NCBI GenBank assembly: GCA_964632305.1
Contig: CAZWBR010000009.1
Coordinates: 1 to 64,000, forward strand
Source of the DNA: CAZWBR01 sp964632305
GTDB taxonomy: Bacteria > Bacteroidota > Bacteroidia > Bacteroidales > Prolixibacteraceae
Length of the DNA stretch: 64,000 bases
Direction of reading: 5' to 3'
Part shown: positions 1 through 8,885 of the stretch, piece after piece
How positions within the stretch are numbered: the first letter of the stretch is position 1
Layout of the letters: every line of letters begins with the position of its first letter
Position numbers and translations under genes: made by a program
The notes under the pieces: model-generated
Databases searched by the model: none
What the model saw: the letters and a program-made list of their open reading frames with translations, nothing else
What the model was told of the DNA's origin: nothing

Positions 1-2
1 TG

Positions 3-77
3 TGGGTTGTACTGGATTCGAACCAGTGACCCCTACCCTGTCAAGGTAATGCTCTAAACCAACTGAGCTAACAACCC
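3..77 (-). tRNA. tRNA-Val (GAC)
   Basis: Read on the minus strand the sequence folds into a full cloverleaf. It has a 7-bp acceptor stem GGGTTGT/ACAACCC, a D arm closed by GCTC/GAGC, a 5-bp anticodon stem with loop TTGACAG (anticodon GAC, valine), and a T arm with GGTTCGAATCC. The 3' CCA is not encoded in full. A broken partial copy lies immediately upstream in the tRNA's own direction. Confidence 0.93.
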
Positions 78-94
78 ATTATTTAAAAACTCCT

Positions 95-143
95 AGGTAA
101 TGCTCTAAACCTCCCGATAGCTATCGGGATGAGCGAACAACCC
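95..143 (-). pseudogene. 5'-half tRNA-Val remnant interrupted by an 18-bp palindrome
   Basis: Positions 95-111 are identical to 44-60 of the intact tRNA-Val, and 130-143 match 64-77 with one mismatch. Between the two blocks, where the D loop should be, lies the perfect palindrome TCCCGATAGCTATCGGGA (112-129). Only the 5' half of the tRNA (acceptor 5' strand, D arm, start of the anticodon stem) is represented, so no functional tRNA can form. Confidence 0.75.
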
Positions 144-220
144 CTGTTTGTGCCGCAAAAATAGAAAAAATCATGTAGCTTTTAATCATCCCGGAGAAAA
201 AAGCTGAAAAAAATGAAGAT

Positions 221-251
221 AATGGTCTGTGGGGTTGACCCACAGACCATT
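221..251 (-). terminator. Rho-independent terminator of the purine permease gene
   Basis: A perfect 13-bp inverted repeat (AATGGTCTGTGGG, 5-nt loop, CCCACAGACCATT) lies just past the stop codon of the permease. In the minus direction it is followed by a T-rich stretch. Confidence 0.8.
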
Positions 252-258
252 AAAATGG

Positions 259-1560
259 TTACATCATGAATTTCAACAGGAACAGAATCGCGAGAACGAC
301 AGTTACTATCGAAATGTCTTTGAATTTACCGGTCAGAACTTTAAGGATTACATATGAAAGTACGCCAAACAGGATTCCTTCAGCAATCGAATAAGCAAGG
401 GGCATCATCACAATGGTAAGGAATACCGGGATTGATTCGGTGAAATCGTCGAAATCGATGTTTTTCACCGGGGTCATCATCATCGCACCCACCAGGATCA
501 ATGCCGGGGCGGTTGCAGCGCCGGGGATCATCAGGAAGATGGGGGAAAGGAATAGTGCGATAAAAAAGAGTCCCGCAGTGGTCAGTGAGGTTAGCCCGGT
601 ACGTCCGCCTTCAGCAACGCCGGCTGCGCTTTCCACATAAGTGGTAACGGTTGAAGTACCCAACATAGCGCCTACCGTTGTACCGACAGCGTCGGCCATC
701 AGGGCCTGTTTAACGCGCGGCACCCGTCCTTCGCTGTCGAGCATGTTGGCCTTGGAGGATACCCCGATCAGGGTCCCAACGGTGTCGAACATATCAACAA
801 AGAGGAAGGTGAAAACGACCAGTAACATATCCATGGTCAGGATCTGGGTCCATTCAAATTTCATAAAGATCGGGCTGATGGAAGGCGGAGTCAGATCGAA
901 GCTTTCAGGCAGGTGTGAAACGCCAAAAGGAAAACCAATGACAGTTCCCACTAGGATTCCGATCAGTAAGGCTCCTTTCACCTTTGTTGCCAGTAAAACG
1001 CCGGTGATGACAAGGGTAATCAGGGCCACCATTGCACCTCCGTTACCGGTAAAATCGGTCAGATCGCCTAATGTAACGAAGGTTGATTCGTTGCTGACGA
1101 TGATTCCTGCATTTTTTAATCCGATAAATGCGATGAATAATCCGATCCCCACAGAAATGGCATGTTTCATGTTGTTGGGGATTGAATTGACAATCATTTC
1201 CCGGATGTTGAAAGCCGTCAATAGAATGAAGATCAATCCTTCGAGGAAGACGGCAGTCAGGGCAAATTGCCAGGAGTGGCCCATTCCCAATACAACCGTA
1301 AAGGCGAAGAAAGCATTGAGGCCCATTCCCGGGGCCAGGGCAAAGGGCAATTTAGCCACCAGAGCCATGACCAGCGTGGCAATCAATGCTGCCAGGGTGG
1401 TTGCTGTGAAGACAGCCCCTTTGTCCATGCCTGTTGAGCTAAGGATATCGGGATTGACAGCCAGAATATAAGCCATGGTCATAAAGGTGGTGATCCCGGC
1501 CAGTACCTCCGTCTTAACAGTCGTCTTATTCCCTGTTAAGTTAAATAGTTTTTCTAACAT
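259..1560 (-). CDS. NCS2-family purine (adenine/guanine/hypoxanthine) permease
   Basis: The 433-residue protein is almost entirely hydrophobic, with 12-14 predicted membrane segments, and matches the AzgA/PbuG branch of the NCS2 nucleobase:cation symporters in length and sequence. Near residue 20 it carries the N-terminal signature ending in TTFMTMAYILAVNP, and around residue 75 ALAPGMGLNAFF, which belongs to the substrate site of this branch. It probably imports purine bases across the inner membrane by proton symport. It follows a Tsx-like outer-membrane protein gene by 20 bp on the same strand, so the two likely form an operon for nucleoside/base uptake across both membranes. Which purine is transported cannot be told from sequence. 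Confidence 0.92.
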   Translation of the reverse strand: MLEKLFNLTGNKTTVKTEVLAGITTFMTMAYILAVNPDILSSTGMDKGAVFTATTLAALIATLVMALVAKLPFALAPGMGLNAFFAFTVVLGMGHSWQFALTAVFLEGLIFILLTAFNIREMIVNSIPNNMKHAISVGIGLFIAFIGLKNAGIIVSNESTFVTLGDLTDFTGNGGAMVALITLVITGVLLATKVKGALLIGILVGTVIGFPFGVSHLPESFDLTPPSISPIFMKFEWTQILTMDMLLVVFTFLFVDMFDTVGTLIGVSSKANMLDSEGRVPRVKQALMADAVGTTVGAMLGTSTVTTYVESAAGVAEGGRTGLTSLTTAGLFFIALFLSPIFLMIPGAATAPALILVGAMMMTPVKNIDFDDFTESIPVFLTIVMMPLAYSIAEGILFGVLSYVILKVLTGKFKDISIVTVVLAILFLLKFMM

Positions 1561-1580
1561 AGAAGTTATTTTTTAGTTGA

Positions 1581-2282
1581 TTAAAACGTCCATTTGGCGG
1601 CCACGGTCGGATTGGCCATAAACCCTTTGTGTCCGGCAAAATTGGAGCTCAATTCAAGCTCGCTACCCACAGAGAATTGTTTATTTACATTATACCACAG
1701 TTGCGGTTCACTCAGGAAGACGAAGTCGGTATTTTTGGTGTCGCCAACCGGACCAACCACATTGTCCTCTCTCCAAAAATCGGCAAAACCGGTAAAGGTT
1801 ACTTTGTTTTTCAGCATCTGGACCGTCCATACACCGGTGATCTGGAATGAAGCATCATTTTTGCCTCTGATATTCTTGTACATGGCCTGAAGGGTAAAGA
1901 TTCTGGAGAAATCGGCAGTATTCCAGGTATAATTTCCACCGAATAACCAGGCATCGTTCATTTGATAAGCCCCATTAAAAGGGGTAGCTTTGAATTGACC
2001 GAAACCTCCGTTGTATTCCACATGGAATTCAAAAGGGCCTTCCCAGGCTTTCAGGCCACGGGCAATTTCCCAGTAGGCGGCACTAACCCCATCCACTCCT
2101 GCAACACCGTAATCCATATCAATGAAGAAAAAGGTGCTACCGTATTTGTCGGTTTTAAACATTTCGACCGTAGAAGTCAAATAGCTGCGGTCTTTTCCTA
2201 AGTCATAATGTAACTGTACGTTTTGTGCTTTAACAGCCGTTCCGGCAATAGCTAAAAAAAGAAGTAAAAGAATTTTTCTCAT
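1581..2282 (-). CDS. DUF5020 / Tsx-like nucleoside outer-membrane protein
   Basis: This 233-residue protein has a cleavable signal peptide (about residues 1-19, ending AVKA). The rest is alternating aromatic and polar residues typical of a small outer-membrane beta-barrel, ending in a C-terminal aromatic (KWTF) as barrel proteins do. It resembles the Bacteroidota DUF5020 family, related to the nucleoside channel Tsx. It is first in an apparent operon with the NCS2 purine permease, which fits passage of nucleosides or bases through the outer membrane. The assignment rests on overall pattern and neighbour; substrate specificity is inference. Confidence 0.75.
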   Translation of the reverse strand: MRKILLLLFLAIAGTAVKAQNVQLHYDLGKDRSYLTSTVEMFKTDKYGSTFFFIDMDYGVAGVDGVSAAYWEIARGLKAWEGPFEFHVEYNGGFGQFKATPFNGAYQMNDAWLFGGNYTWNTADFSRIFTLQAMYKNIRGKNDASFQITGVWTVQMLKNKVTFTGFADFWREDNVVGPVGDTKNTDFVFLSEPQLWYNVNKQFSVGSELELSSNFAGHKGFMANPTVAAKWTF

Positions 2283-2317
2283 TGTTGATTGATTTAAACT
2301 TTAATAATTAACACCGC

Positions 2318-2325
2318 CAAAAATA
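2318..2325 (-). promoter_or_regulatory. Putative -7 promoter box for the Tsx-like/permease operon
   Basis: On the minus strand the sequence TATTTTTG fits the Bacteroidota -7 consensus TAnnTTTG, 36 bp before the start codon of the DUF5020 gene. A T-rich block about 20 bp upstream is a weak -33 match. Confidence 0.45.
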
Positions 2326-2423
2326 ATGATTTCTTTTAAAAACGACTATTCCTGTAATGCATAGTTGTTCAGTGAAATATGCATAATATAGGATTCTTCA
2401 AATTGTAAAGAGTTCAAAAACAA

Positions 2424-3089
2424 TCAGCTTCCAATGTTCTCATCAATCGCCCTGTTCAGGAAACGGTTAAAAGGGTATATGATTTTAAATGATTGAATGG
2501 TGTCATTTAATAAGGTCGGAGAAGCCAGCTCTTTTTCCGTAAGGTTTTTCCCGTAAGCATAGGACCGGTTTCTCAGAAGATCGATGTGAGGCCAATCTTT
2601 GGGATAGCCCTTGGGAGCTATTTTTAATTTATCAAGATATCCATTCGTGAAGATCGATTTAAACTCCTCATTTTCGATCAATTCCAGGTATTTTTCCGGG
2701 TGATAATAGATCTCTTGCCGAATAGCCTGAAGATGCTCCGGCGGTGGCATGTAAACCCCTCCGGAGAGAAAGAGTTCTCCGGGCTGGATATGAAAATAGT
2801 AACCTGCGAATCCGGCTTTTCGCCCGCCCCGTGCCATGTAACTGCCGTAATTGGTCTTGTACGGTCGTTTGTCGTTCGAGAAACGCACATCACGGAAGAT
2901 GCGGAACATGCACTCTTTCGGATTAAGCGCGGGTATCTCGTCGTCGAACTTCCTGATCTCACTGATCATTTTTGATGTAAAATCAAGAAACGCGGCTTTG
3001 GTCTTTTCGTAGCGACTGCGGTTGGCATCGAACCATTCGCGATTGTTGTTCAGATCGAGCTCTTTAAGGAATTCAAGAATTTCAGTCAT
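2424..3089 (-). CDS. DUF2461 family protein
   Basis: Conserved protein of the DUF2461/TIGR02453 family, about 221 residues from the chosen ATG. The first residues (TEILEFLKELDLNNNREWFD) are the family's typical N-terminus, which is why I start here rather than at an ATG 30 bp upstream that adds an atypical leader. Family landmarks include FRDVRFSNDKRPYKTN (about residue 65) and a GGVYMPPPE segment (about residue 110). The biochemical function of the family is unknown. It is soluble with no signal peptide, stands alone, and is divergent from ispD. Confidence 0.85.
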   Translation of the reverse strand: MTEILEFLKELDLNNNREWFDANRSRYEKTKAAFLDFTSKMISEIRKFDDEIPALNPKECMFRIFRDVRFSNDKRPYKTNYGSYMARGGRKAGFAGYYFHIQPGELFLSGGVYMPPPEHLQAIRQEIYYHPEKYLELIENEEFKSIFTNGYLDKLKIAPKGYPKDWPHIDLLRNRSYAYGKNLTEKELASPTLLNDTIQSFKIIYPFNRFLNRAIDENIGS

Positions 3090-3297
3090 AATAGGCAGGA
3101 ATTGAAAGCTTTGTCCCAAAAATAATCAATCATGCGAATAATATCGTCAGGGAAGCTTATTTTTGTAATAATATTCTTTTTTGTTATTCTGCAGAAAAGA
3201 AAACAGATTCGGGAAATATTGGTAACAGAAGCAGAGACTGAAATCTTCATCCGGTGTTGAAGACTTTGAGGTCATGCGAGCAATAAAAAGGTAGTAC

Positions 3298-3975
3298 GTG
3301 AAAAAAAGTGTAATCATAGTGGCCGGGGGCGCTGGCACCAGAATGGGAGGCGAACTTCCGAAGCAGTTTCTCTCTCTAAAAGGAATGCCGGTGTTAATGC
3401 ATACCATTAACCGGTTTGCCGAATATGATCCGGGAATGGAAATTATTGTTGTCCTCCCGGAAAGACAGCTCACATTATGGAAAGATTTATGTGAGAAGTA
3501 TCAATTCCTGATTTCGCATGTTACCGTGAAAGGTGGAGAGACACGTTTTCATTCCGTCAGGAATGGTCTGGATGCAACCAAAGAAAGTACCCTGATCGCT
3601 GTTCATGATGGGGTTCGACCGTTGGTTAGTCGGGATACGGTTGAGCGTTGTTTTACCTGTGCAGCCGAAAAAGGTACCGCGATTCCTGTACTTCCGGCCA
3701 ACGAATCATTACGTGAGGGGATGATGGAACATTCGGTGGCTGTTGACCGAAGTCGTTTTTTCATGGTTCAGACACCTCAGGTCTTTGATGGGAAGCTAAT
3801 TCGGGAAGCTTATCTTCAGTCGTGGTCGCCGGAATTTACTGATGATGCCTCGGTGGTGGAAAAAAACGGGCATCCGGTACAAATGGTTTTGGGCAACCGC
3901 GAAAATATCAAGATCACCCATCCTGAAGATTTGCTGATTGCAGAGCTCTTGCTCGATTCCATCAATCGGAAGTAA
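3298..3975 (+). CDS. ispD: 2-C-methyl-D-erythritol 4-phosphate cytidylyltransferase
   Basis: This 225-residue protein catalyses CTP-dependent activation of MEP in non-mevalonate isoprenoid synthesis. The N-terminus has the cytidylyltransferase glycine-rich signature AGGAGTRMGGELPKQF (about residues 8-23), with the catalytic Arg and Lys of the family. The middle carries the ALIAVHDGVRPLVS-like segment (HDGVRPL near residue 103), and the C-terminal part has TDDAS and KITHPEDL (about residues 180-215), all diagnostic for IspD. It starts with GTG; no better ATG precedes the motif. Its last 14 bp overlap the convergent membrane protein gene. Together with dxs near 55.5 kb it shows that the organism uses the MEP pathway. 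Confidence 0.95.
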   Translation: MKKSVIIVAGGAGTRMGGELPKQFLSLKGMPVLMHTINRFAEYDPGMEIIVVLPERQLTLWKDLCEKYQFLISHVTVKGGETRFHSVRNGLDATKESTLIAVHDGVRPLVSRDTVERCFTCAAEKGTAIPVLPANESLREGMMEHSVAVDRSRFFMVQTPQVFDGKLIREAYLQSWSPEFTDDASVVEKNGHPVQMVLGNRENIKITHPEDLLIAELLLDSINRK

Positions 3976-6364
3976 TCGGGTTGGAAGGTTTATCTTTTCC
4001 GAAAAGAAGGTTTGACAGAAGGCATAATCCATAGGACAGAGCGGCTATCAGCATCACTTTATCAGAACCTGCCTCGACCGCAATTAATGTGGCCAACGCA
4101 GTGCTTATCACCGACAGGCAGCCGTTAATGCCCCAGGCCCAAGGCAATAGAGCCGGGTTTTCTTTCTTCAGAAACCGTAATCCTAACGGGAACGGCATTC
4201 CCATAAAGAAAGCTGCCGGGGCTATAATTATCAAAGAGAAAAGAAGCTTTAGGGGGAACGGCAGGGTAATAGTCGCTTTAAGAAGAAAGGACAACGCCAA
4301 CAGACAGATCAGGATAAAAACCATGATCAGGCTAACCGCCCCGGAAATAATGCGGTTTGAGATATTCAGCACCGAGGAGCAAAGACTTCCAATTCCTGAA
4401 AACAGGAGCATCCCGCAAAGGACCGCCGAGGCGGCATTAACCGTGTTGCCAAAGTAGAGGATAAACTGCTGGATCAACACTATTTCCACAAACATATAGC
4501 CGATGCCGATACCCCCAAAATGAAAAACGGTATAGGTCTTTAAGGGGCCTTTCCAACGAACCACCAATAACGGGAGGATGATCAATATTATTGCAGTTAC
4601 TCCGATTTGAAGAGCGGTAAGCAACAAAACCCAATAGCCGATTTCCAGGAAAGGAACGGCTCCATTCCCGAATTGAGAGCCCAGGTTCCTGGCGTGCTTC
4701 AGTTTTAAGAATTGAGAAAAATAGGGGCGTTGATCGGTGGCCGGCCGGATATTAAAATCATAAGTCTGATAAAGAACGTTTCTGTCAGGGCTCAGTAGTT
4801 GATCGACGTACCGGAAGAAGTTTTCATCCTGCAACTGATTAAAGGCGGTCCTCTCTTCGGGTCGAATATCAGGCAGGAGGACGGGATCGAAATTCATGTT
4901 CTGGCAGAAGAGGCGGATCTGTTCTGTTTCCTTTCCGGTCAGGGGTGATTTTTTCAGGGTCATGGTTATCGTGCCCCATCCACGGATCACTGCGAGAAAA
5001 GGGCCAACCGGACCTATCCCTCTTTTTTCGTGTGTCTCAATAATGGTGGCCATCAGTTTCAGCGAACTACGAACCGGGTAATCCATCCAGGTTGTGGCGG
5101 CAATCATACCGTCGGGGGTAAGTCGTTCCATCATTTCGCCAAATGATTCCAGCGTAAAGAGATATTGCTCATCCAGGGCATCGATCCCCGAGTTTCCGCC
5201 AAAGGTTTCAGAATTCGGGAGAATAATCAAATCGTAATGCGAGCTGTCGGACAATAGAAAACTGCGGGAATATTTTTCAACCAGCTTCACAGACGATTCA
5301 TCAAATGGTGAATTTTGTTTAACCTTCTCTCGCAGTATACGGTTTGCCATTTTGTTAGGTTCAACCGAAACAATTTGGGGGACTCCGTTTTGCCGTGCCT
5401 GACGGACAAATATCCCAGTCCCGGCATTCAATATCAGTATTTTAGAGGGTTGGGCAATCCGGTAGGGCAAAGCGCTGGTTGTAAAATTCAATAGCCCGAG
5501 CGAATCGTTGGGGTTTTTCACTATAGGGCCGAACCAGTTCCCGTTATTAAACAGCGCATCCTGCTGAGGGATCGTGCCCCGAAAGGTCAGGCTCAGGCCG
5601 GGAGCATACCTGATCGTGTTGGATTCAACCTGCTGAAGCAGACCGTAGGGACTGGGTCTTTCTTTTATCAATTGGGTTTCCGGAAGGTTCAGCGCTCCCG
5701 AAAGGTCTTTGTATTCCGACATTTTCAATTTAGCCGGGTAGATGACCATATAACCGGACAATGCAAGGATCAGAAACGCGGGAACCAGATAATGCCGAAA
5801 TTGGTCTTTTCTGATCAGAAGCATTCCTGCCGTCAAGGGGAGAATGGCGATTAGCGGCAGTAGTTGGGCCGGTAAGAGGAGCCAGAATAGTCCAGGCATG
5901 ATTAAAGCTCCGATTCCGGAGCCGGCCAGATCGGCAAAATAGAGTGGCCCTATTTTTTCCGTGTGGCGGATATAGATCAGTCCGATCGACAGGGCGCCCA
6001 GGAAAAAGGGGATGAAATAGATAAAATAGGTGGCCAGCAACAGATTGATGTGGCTCCGTTCGACGAAGAGCAAATAGGCGTCGAAAGTGATAAACAATTT
6101 TGCTGATAAGAGGATGACCCCGTTCAGTGATAAGGCAGTGAGCAGCATCAGGATTGGGACAACCTTTTCAAATCGTTGCAGGAACCACTTCCCCTTCAGC
6201 GATAATAGGGTGCCGCTGGCTCCAAATCCCAGCAAAGCCACCGAGATGACCATATAGGCGAAATGGCTCCACTGGATTTGGGAGAGCATCTGCATCAGGG
6301 CCAGCTCACAGGAGATAATGGATGCCGAAAGCAGGCTAAGAGCCGGAAATAATCGCCTGTTCAT
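3962..6364 (-). CDS. Spermidine-synthase-like domain flanked by membrane segments
   Basis: This 800-residue integral membrane protein has three parts. The first (about 1-215) has seven or so hydrophobic segments. A soluble central part (about 230-560) resembles the aminopropyltransferase/Rossmann fold, with an ILNAGTGIFVRQA nucleotide loop, an acidic VSVEPN strand end and a TDQRPYFSQF segment typical of this fusion family. The third part has another six or seven membrane helices. Such proteins are usually annotated as spermidine synthases, but the loop is GTG rather than the GGGDGG of true polyamine synthases, so the reaction is uncertain. It lies 13 bp after the pcm gene on the same strand, so the pair is probably co-transcribed. 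Confidence 0.75.
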   Translation of the reverse strand: MNRRLFPALSLLSASIISCELALMQMLSQIQWSHFAYMVISVALLGFGASGTLLSLKGKWFLQRFEKVVPILMLLTALSLNGVILLSAKLFITFDAYLLFVERSHINLLLATYFIYFIPFFLGALSIGLIYIRHTEKIGPLYFADLAGSGIGALIMPGLFWLLLPAQLLPLIAILPLTAGMLLIRKDQFRHYLVPAFLILALSGYMVIYPAKLKMSEYKDLSGALNLPETQLIKERPSPYGLLQQVESNTIRYAPGLSLTFRGTIPQQDALFNNGNWFGPIVKNPNDSLGLLNFTTSALPYRIAQPSKILILNAGTGIFVRQARQNGVPQIVSVEPNKMANRILREKVKQNSPFDESSVKLVEKYSRSFLLSDSSHYDLIILPNSETFGGNSGIDALDEQYLFTLESFGEMMERLTPDGMIAATTWMDYPVRSSLKLMATIIETHEKRGIGPVGPFLAVIRGWGTITMTLKKSPLTGKETEQIRLFCQNMNFDPVLLPDIRPEERTAFNQLQDENFFRYVDQLLSPDRNVLYQTYDFNIRPATDQRPYFSQFLKLKHARNLGSQFGNGAVPFLEIGYWVLLLTALQIGVTAIILIILPLLVVRWKGPLKTYTVFHFGGIGIGYMFVEIVLIQQFILYFGNTVNAASAVLCGMLLFSGIGSLCSSVLNISNRIISGAVSLIMVFILICLLALSFLLKATITLPFPLKLLFSLIIIAPAAFFMGMPFPLGLRFLKKENPALLPWAWGINGCLSVISTALATLIAVEAGSDKVMLIAALSYGLCLLSNLLFGKDKPSNPITSD

Positions 6365-6377
6365 ATCGAGGGATGAT

Positions 6378-7070
6378 TTATCGGTCTCTGGTAAAGGGGA
6401 CGAAACGTACCGGCATCAGGCTTTTGGTGGTGGTTTTACCCCCTTTTTTCTCAACCAGCATCAGGGTCTGGACCATGAATGGCGAACCGACCGGGATCAC
6501 CATCTTTCCCCCGTCCTTTAACTGGTCGATTAGCGGCGGAGGGATAAACTCGGCGGCTGCCGTGACGATGATCGCATCGAAGGGAGCCTCTTCCTCCAGT
6601 CCGTGATAGCCGTCGGCAATGATCACCTCGACATTGTCGTACCCCAGTTTTTTCAGCCGTTCTTTGGCTGCATTACCCAATTCCGGGATTATTTCTATCG
6701 TGAATATTTTTTCGACCAGTCCTGACAGCACAGCGGCCTGGTAGCCCGATCCGGTGCCGATCTCCAGCACCCTGAAATCGGGTTTGGGATCGATGATATC
6801 GGTCATATAAGCCACGATATAGGGCTGCGAGATGGTTTGCCCGTATCCGATCGGAAGGGGGCCATCGTCGTAAGCCATCTCCTGATAAGCATCGGGAACA
6901 AAGAGATGACGCTCCACCTTTTCCATCGCGGTGAGGGTGGGCTGGTGGGTAATGCCCCGCGCCCTGATTTGCCGGCTCACCATCCTGTCGCGCATTTTAT
7001 TGTAGTCTTGTCCTTGAAGCGCTGTCCCGATTACGACCAGAATTATATACAAGAGTGCTTTCCTGATCAT
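6378..7070 (-). CDS. pcm: Protein-L-isoaspartate O-methyltransferase, exported
   Basis: This 230-residue enzyme repairs isoaspartyl residues by SAM-dependent methylation. Residues 1-19 form a signal peptide (hydrophobic core, then ALQGQ), so it acts in the periplasm, unlike the cytoplasmic E. coli enzyme. The family hallmarks follow: RMVSRQI, LFVPDA, then DGPLPIGYGQTISQPYIVA (about residues 66-84, substrate site), VLEIGTGSGYQAAVL (SAM motif I, about residue 100) and a C-terminal G-MVIPVG segment. Export of Pcm is known in several bacteria and suggests repair of envelope proteins. The next gene in its direction is the spermidine-synthase-like membrane protein, 13 bp away. Confidence 0.93.
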   Translation of the reverse strand: MIRKALLYIILVVIGTALQGQDYNKMRDRMVSRQIRARGITHQPTLTAMEKVERHLFVPDAYQEMAYDDGPLPIGYGQTISQPYIVAYMTDIIDPKPDFRVLEIGTGSGYQAAVLSGLVEKIFTIEIIPELGNAAKERLKKLGYDNVEVIIADGYHGLEEEAPFDAIIVTAAAEFIPPPLIDQLKDGGKMVIPVGSPFMVQTLMLVEKKGGKTTTKSLMPVRFVPFTRDR

Positions 7071-7425
7071 TTTCCTGCTTATATAGATGAAAGTTACGAA
7101 AAAAGGGAGGGGATGTCAAGAAGAGACTAAGCGACCTGGCGAGGAGGAGAAGGGGCAAAGGCGAGTAAAGTATCAAATCACAAGTGCCAAGATGTCTTTA
7201 GGTGTTAGATTTTAGATGGTTGGCAGATTGGCGTCAAGTATCAAGTCTCAAAGCATCTCTTAATCAGAATCTCAAACCTTAACCTTGAGTCTGTGATTCT
7301 CTGTGTAACAGCTCTGTGTTCCTCTGTGGTTAAGAGACGATTGTCCCGATGTCAGAGGTTAGTCTAAAGCCATCAGACATAAGACAATAAAAACAGAGGC
7401 AGAAATAAGAAGAGATAATCCCTTC
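7071..7425. other. Non-coding gap with degenerate low-complexity repeats
   Basis: I see no gene here. The stretch contains degenerate simple repeats: an AGAGACTAAGCGA motif, two GTATCAA fragments like the heptamer array at 17.9 kb, and a run of CTCTGTG/CTCTGTGG words (7290-7340) that recur inverted at 14.1 and 14.4 kb. Confidence 0.6.
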
Positions 7426-8751
7426 TTATTCCAGAATCCTGATTCGGATCACCCGGATATCTTTTTTGGGACGGAAGTCATTCTTCACTTCCAGAGCGTT
7501 AATCTTATCAGCGATCTCCATCCCTCCGGTGATCTCGCCAAAGATGGAATATTCGTGATCGAGGGTGGGGGCGCCGCCAACTGTTTTATACGTCTGACGC
7601 TGTTCAGATGTGAATTTGAATCCTTTCTCTTTCTCGATATCGTTCAATTCAGCATCGGTATAGATTCTTCCGGTGACGATATAGAACTGGCTGCCATCCG
7701 ATCGCTTGTACTTGTTTTGATCATCGGGCAGACGCGGTACGCCCACGATGCCACGACGGTGGAAATAGCTCGGATGGATGTTAGCCGGCAGGGTATAGCC
7801 GGGGCCTTTCCACCCGACGATATCGTCGGCTTCGGCGTGACGGGTGTCGGCTGCCCCGCTCTGGACGACGAATCTCGGGATCACCCGGTGCCACATCAGA
7901 GAGTCGTAGTAGTGTTCGCGGACCAGTTTCAGGAAGTTATCGCGGTACTCGGGGGTGTCGTTAAAGAGGCGCATCGTGATATTGCCCAGCTCTGTCTCGA
8001 TCCGTACCCCTTTGATCCGGGCGTTGGCGGCACTGACAGCAGGATCTACCTTGCCTGAGAGCATGGAGAGCGGTTGCAGGGCTGCCCCTTTATTCGTCAG
8101 CAACTGAGCGATATAATTTGACGGGATGGCCAGTGTCTCGCGGGTGATCTGTACCGTGCGGACCATGGCCACGCCCAGCACCTCGTTGTTGTTGAGCAGT
8201 ACCGGCCGCCCTTCGGTACCGTTGCTGATCTGGTTGCTGATGCTGTAAGCCTTGGTTCCCGAAACGGTCAACTCCTGAAGCATTTTTCCTTTGTTCAGCG
8301 GGATAATGTTACCCCGTTTCTGGCTGATCAGGTAGGTGACCGCCCCGGCCGGTACGGGACCTGAATAGAGACGGAACGGTTGGCTGGTCATGGTCTTTGT
8401 TTTCAGCAGCACCAGGTTGTTGATCCGGTCGACCGCGAGAAAGCCTTCCAGTTCATCCTCACTGCCGCCCCAACTCTTCACGGTAGCCCGGTTGCAGTTG
8501 CCAAACTGGGTATTGAGCGCGACGATCAGGTTCTCGCCGACAAAGAATCCGGTTCCTTCCTCCAATCGGCGGTCGTTATCGTAGGTGGTGATGGTGACAA
8601 TGGACTGTAGAAAATCCTCGTAGTTCCGCTCTTCCTGTTGCTCAGCAGCGGGTTGGGCCGGCTTTCCTTCGCCGGATTTGTTATCCGTCGGTTTGGTGCC
8701 GCAGGCTATTGCCAGAAATACGAAAACAGAAAGAATGATATATTTTGCCAT
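7426..8751 (-). CDS. Lipoprotein: inactive trypsin-like domain fused to cyclophilin
   Basis: The 441-residue lipoprotein has lipobox LAIAC with Cys17. Residues 45-230 have the layout of a trypsin/HtrA-type protease (GTGFFVGENLIVAL, then a GFLAVD-NNLVLLK strand pair, then GRPVLLN). At the three catalytic positions, however, it has Gln82, Asn112 and Glu180 in place of His, Asp and Ser, so it should not cleave. Residues 250-441 are a cyclophilin domain with the catalytic WHRVIPRF and Q of VVQSG, plus GSQFYIVTG and YSIFGE. A helical insert of about 30 residues sits between those last two motifs. It is probably an outer-membrane-attached periplasmic folding factor in which the dead protease module binds clients. 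A second cyclophilin gene precedes it by 135-150 bp on the same strand. Confidence 0.85.
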   Translation of the reverse strand: MAKYIILSVFVFLAIACGTKPTDNKSGEGKPAQPAAEQQEERNYEDFLQSIVTITTYDNDRRLEEGTGFFVGENLIVALNTQFGNCNRATVKSWGGSEDELEGFLAVDRINNLVLLKTKTMTSQPFRLYSGPVPAGAVTYLISQKRGNIIPLNKGKMLQELTVSGTKAYSISNQISNGTEGRPVLLNNNEVLGVAMVRTVQITRETLAIPSNYIAQLLTNKGAALQPLSMLSGKVDPAVSAANARIKGVRIETELGNITMRLFNDTPEYRDNFLKLVREHYYDSLMWHRVIPRFVVQSGAADTRHAEADDIVGWKGPGYTLPANIHPSYFHRRGIVGVPRLPDDQNKYKRSDGSQFYIVTGRIYTDAELNDIEKEKGFKFTSEQRQTYKTVGGAPTLDHEYSIFGEITGGMEIADKINALEVKNDFRPKKDIRVIRIRILE

Positions 8752-8885
8752 AGGGATGATTGATCGTTAGTTAATACTCAAATATAATCAAGAAATTAAA
8801 GAGGTGGGCTATAAATAGGATTCACTGGCCTATTATGCGCAAAGATGGAGCAATTTGCCAGAGGGGTTCCTCCTTTTACCAATCC

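Noticed and set aside
1561..2423. Purine riboswitch before the Tsx-like/permease operon
   Set aside because: No conserved purine-aptamer loop sequences or three-way junction could be found in the leader.
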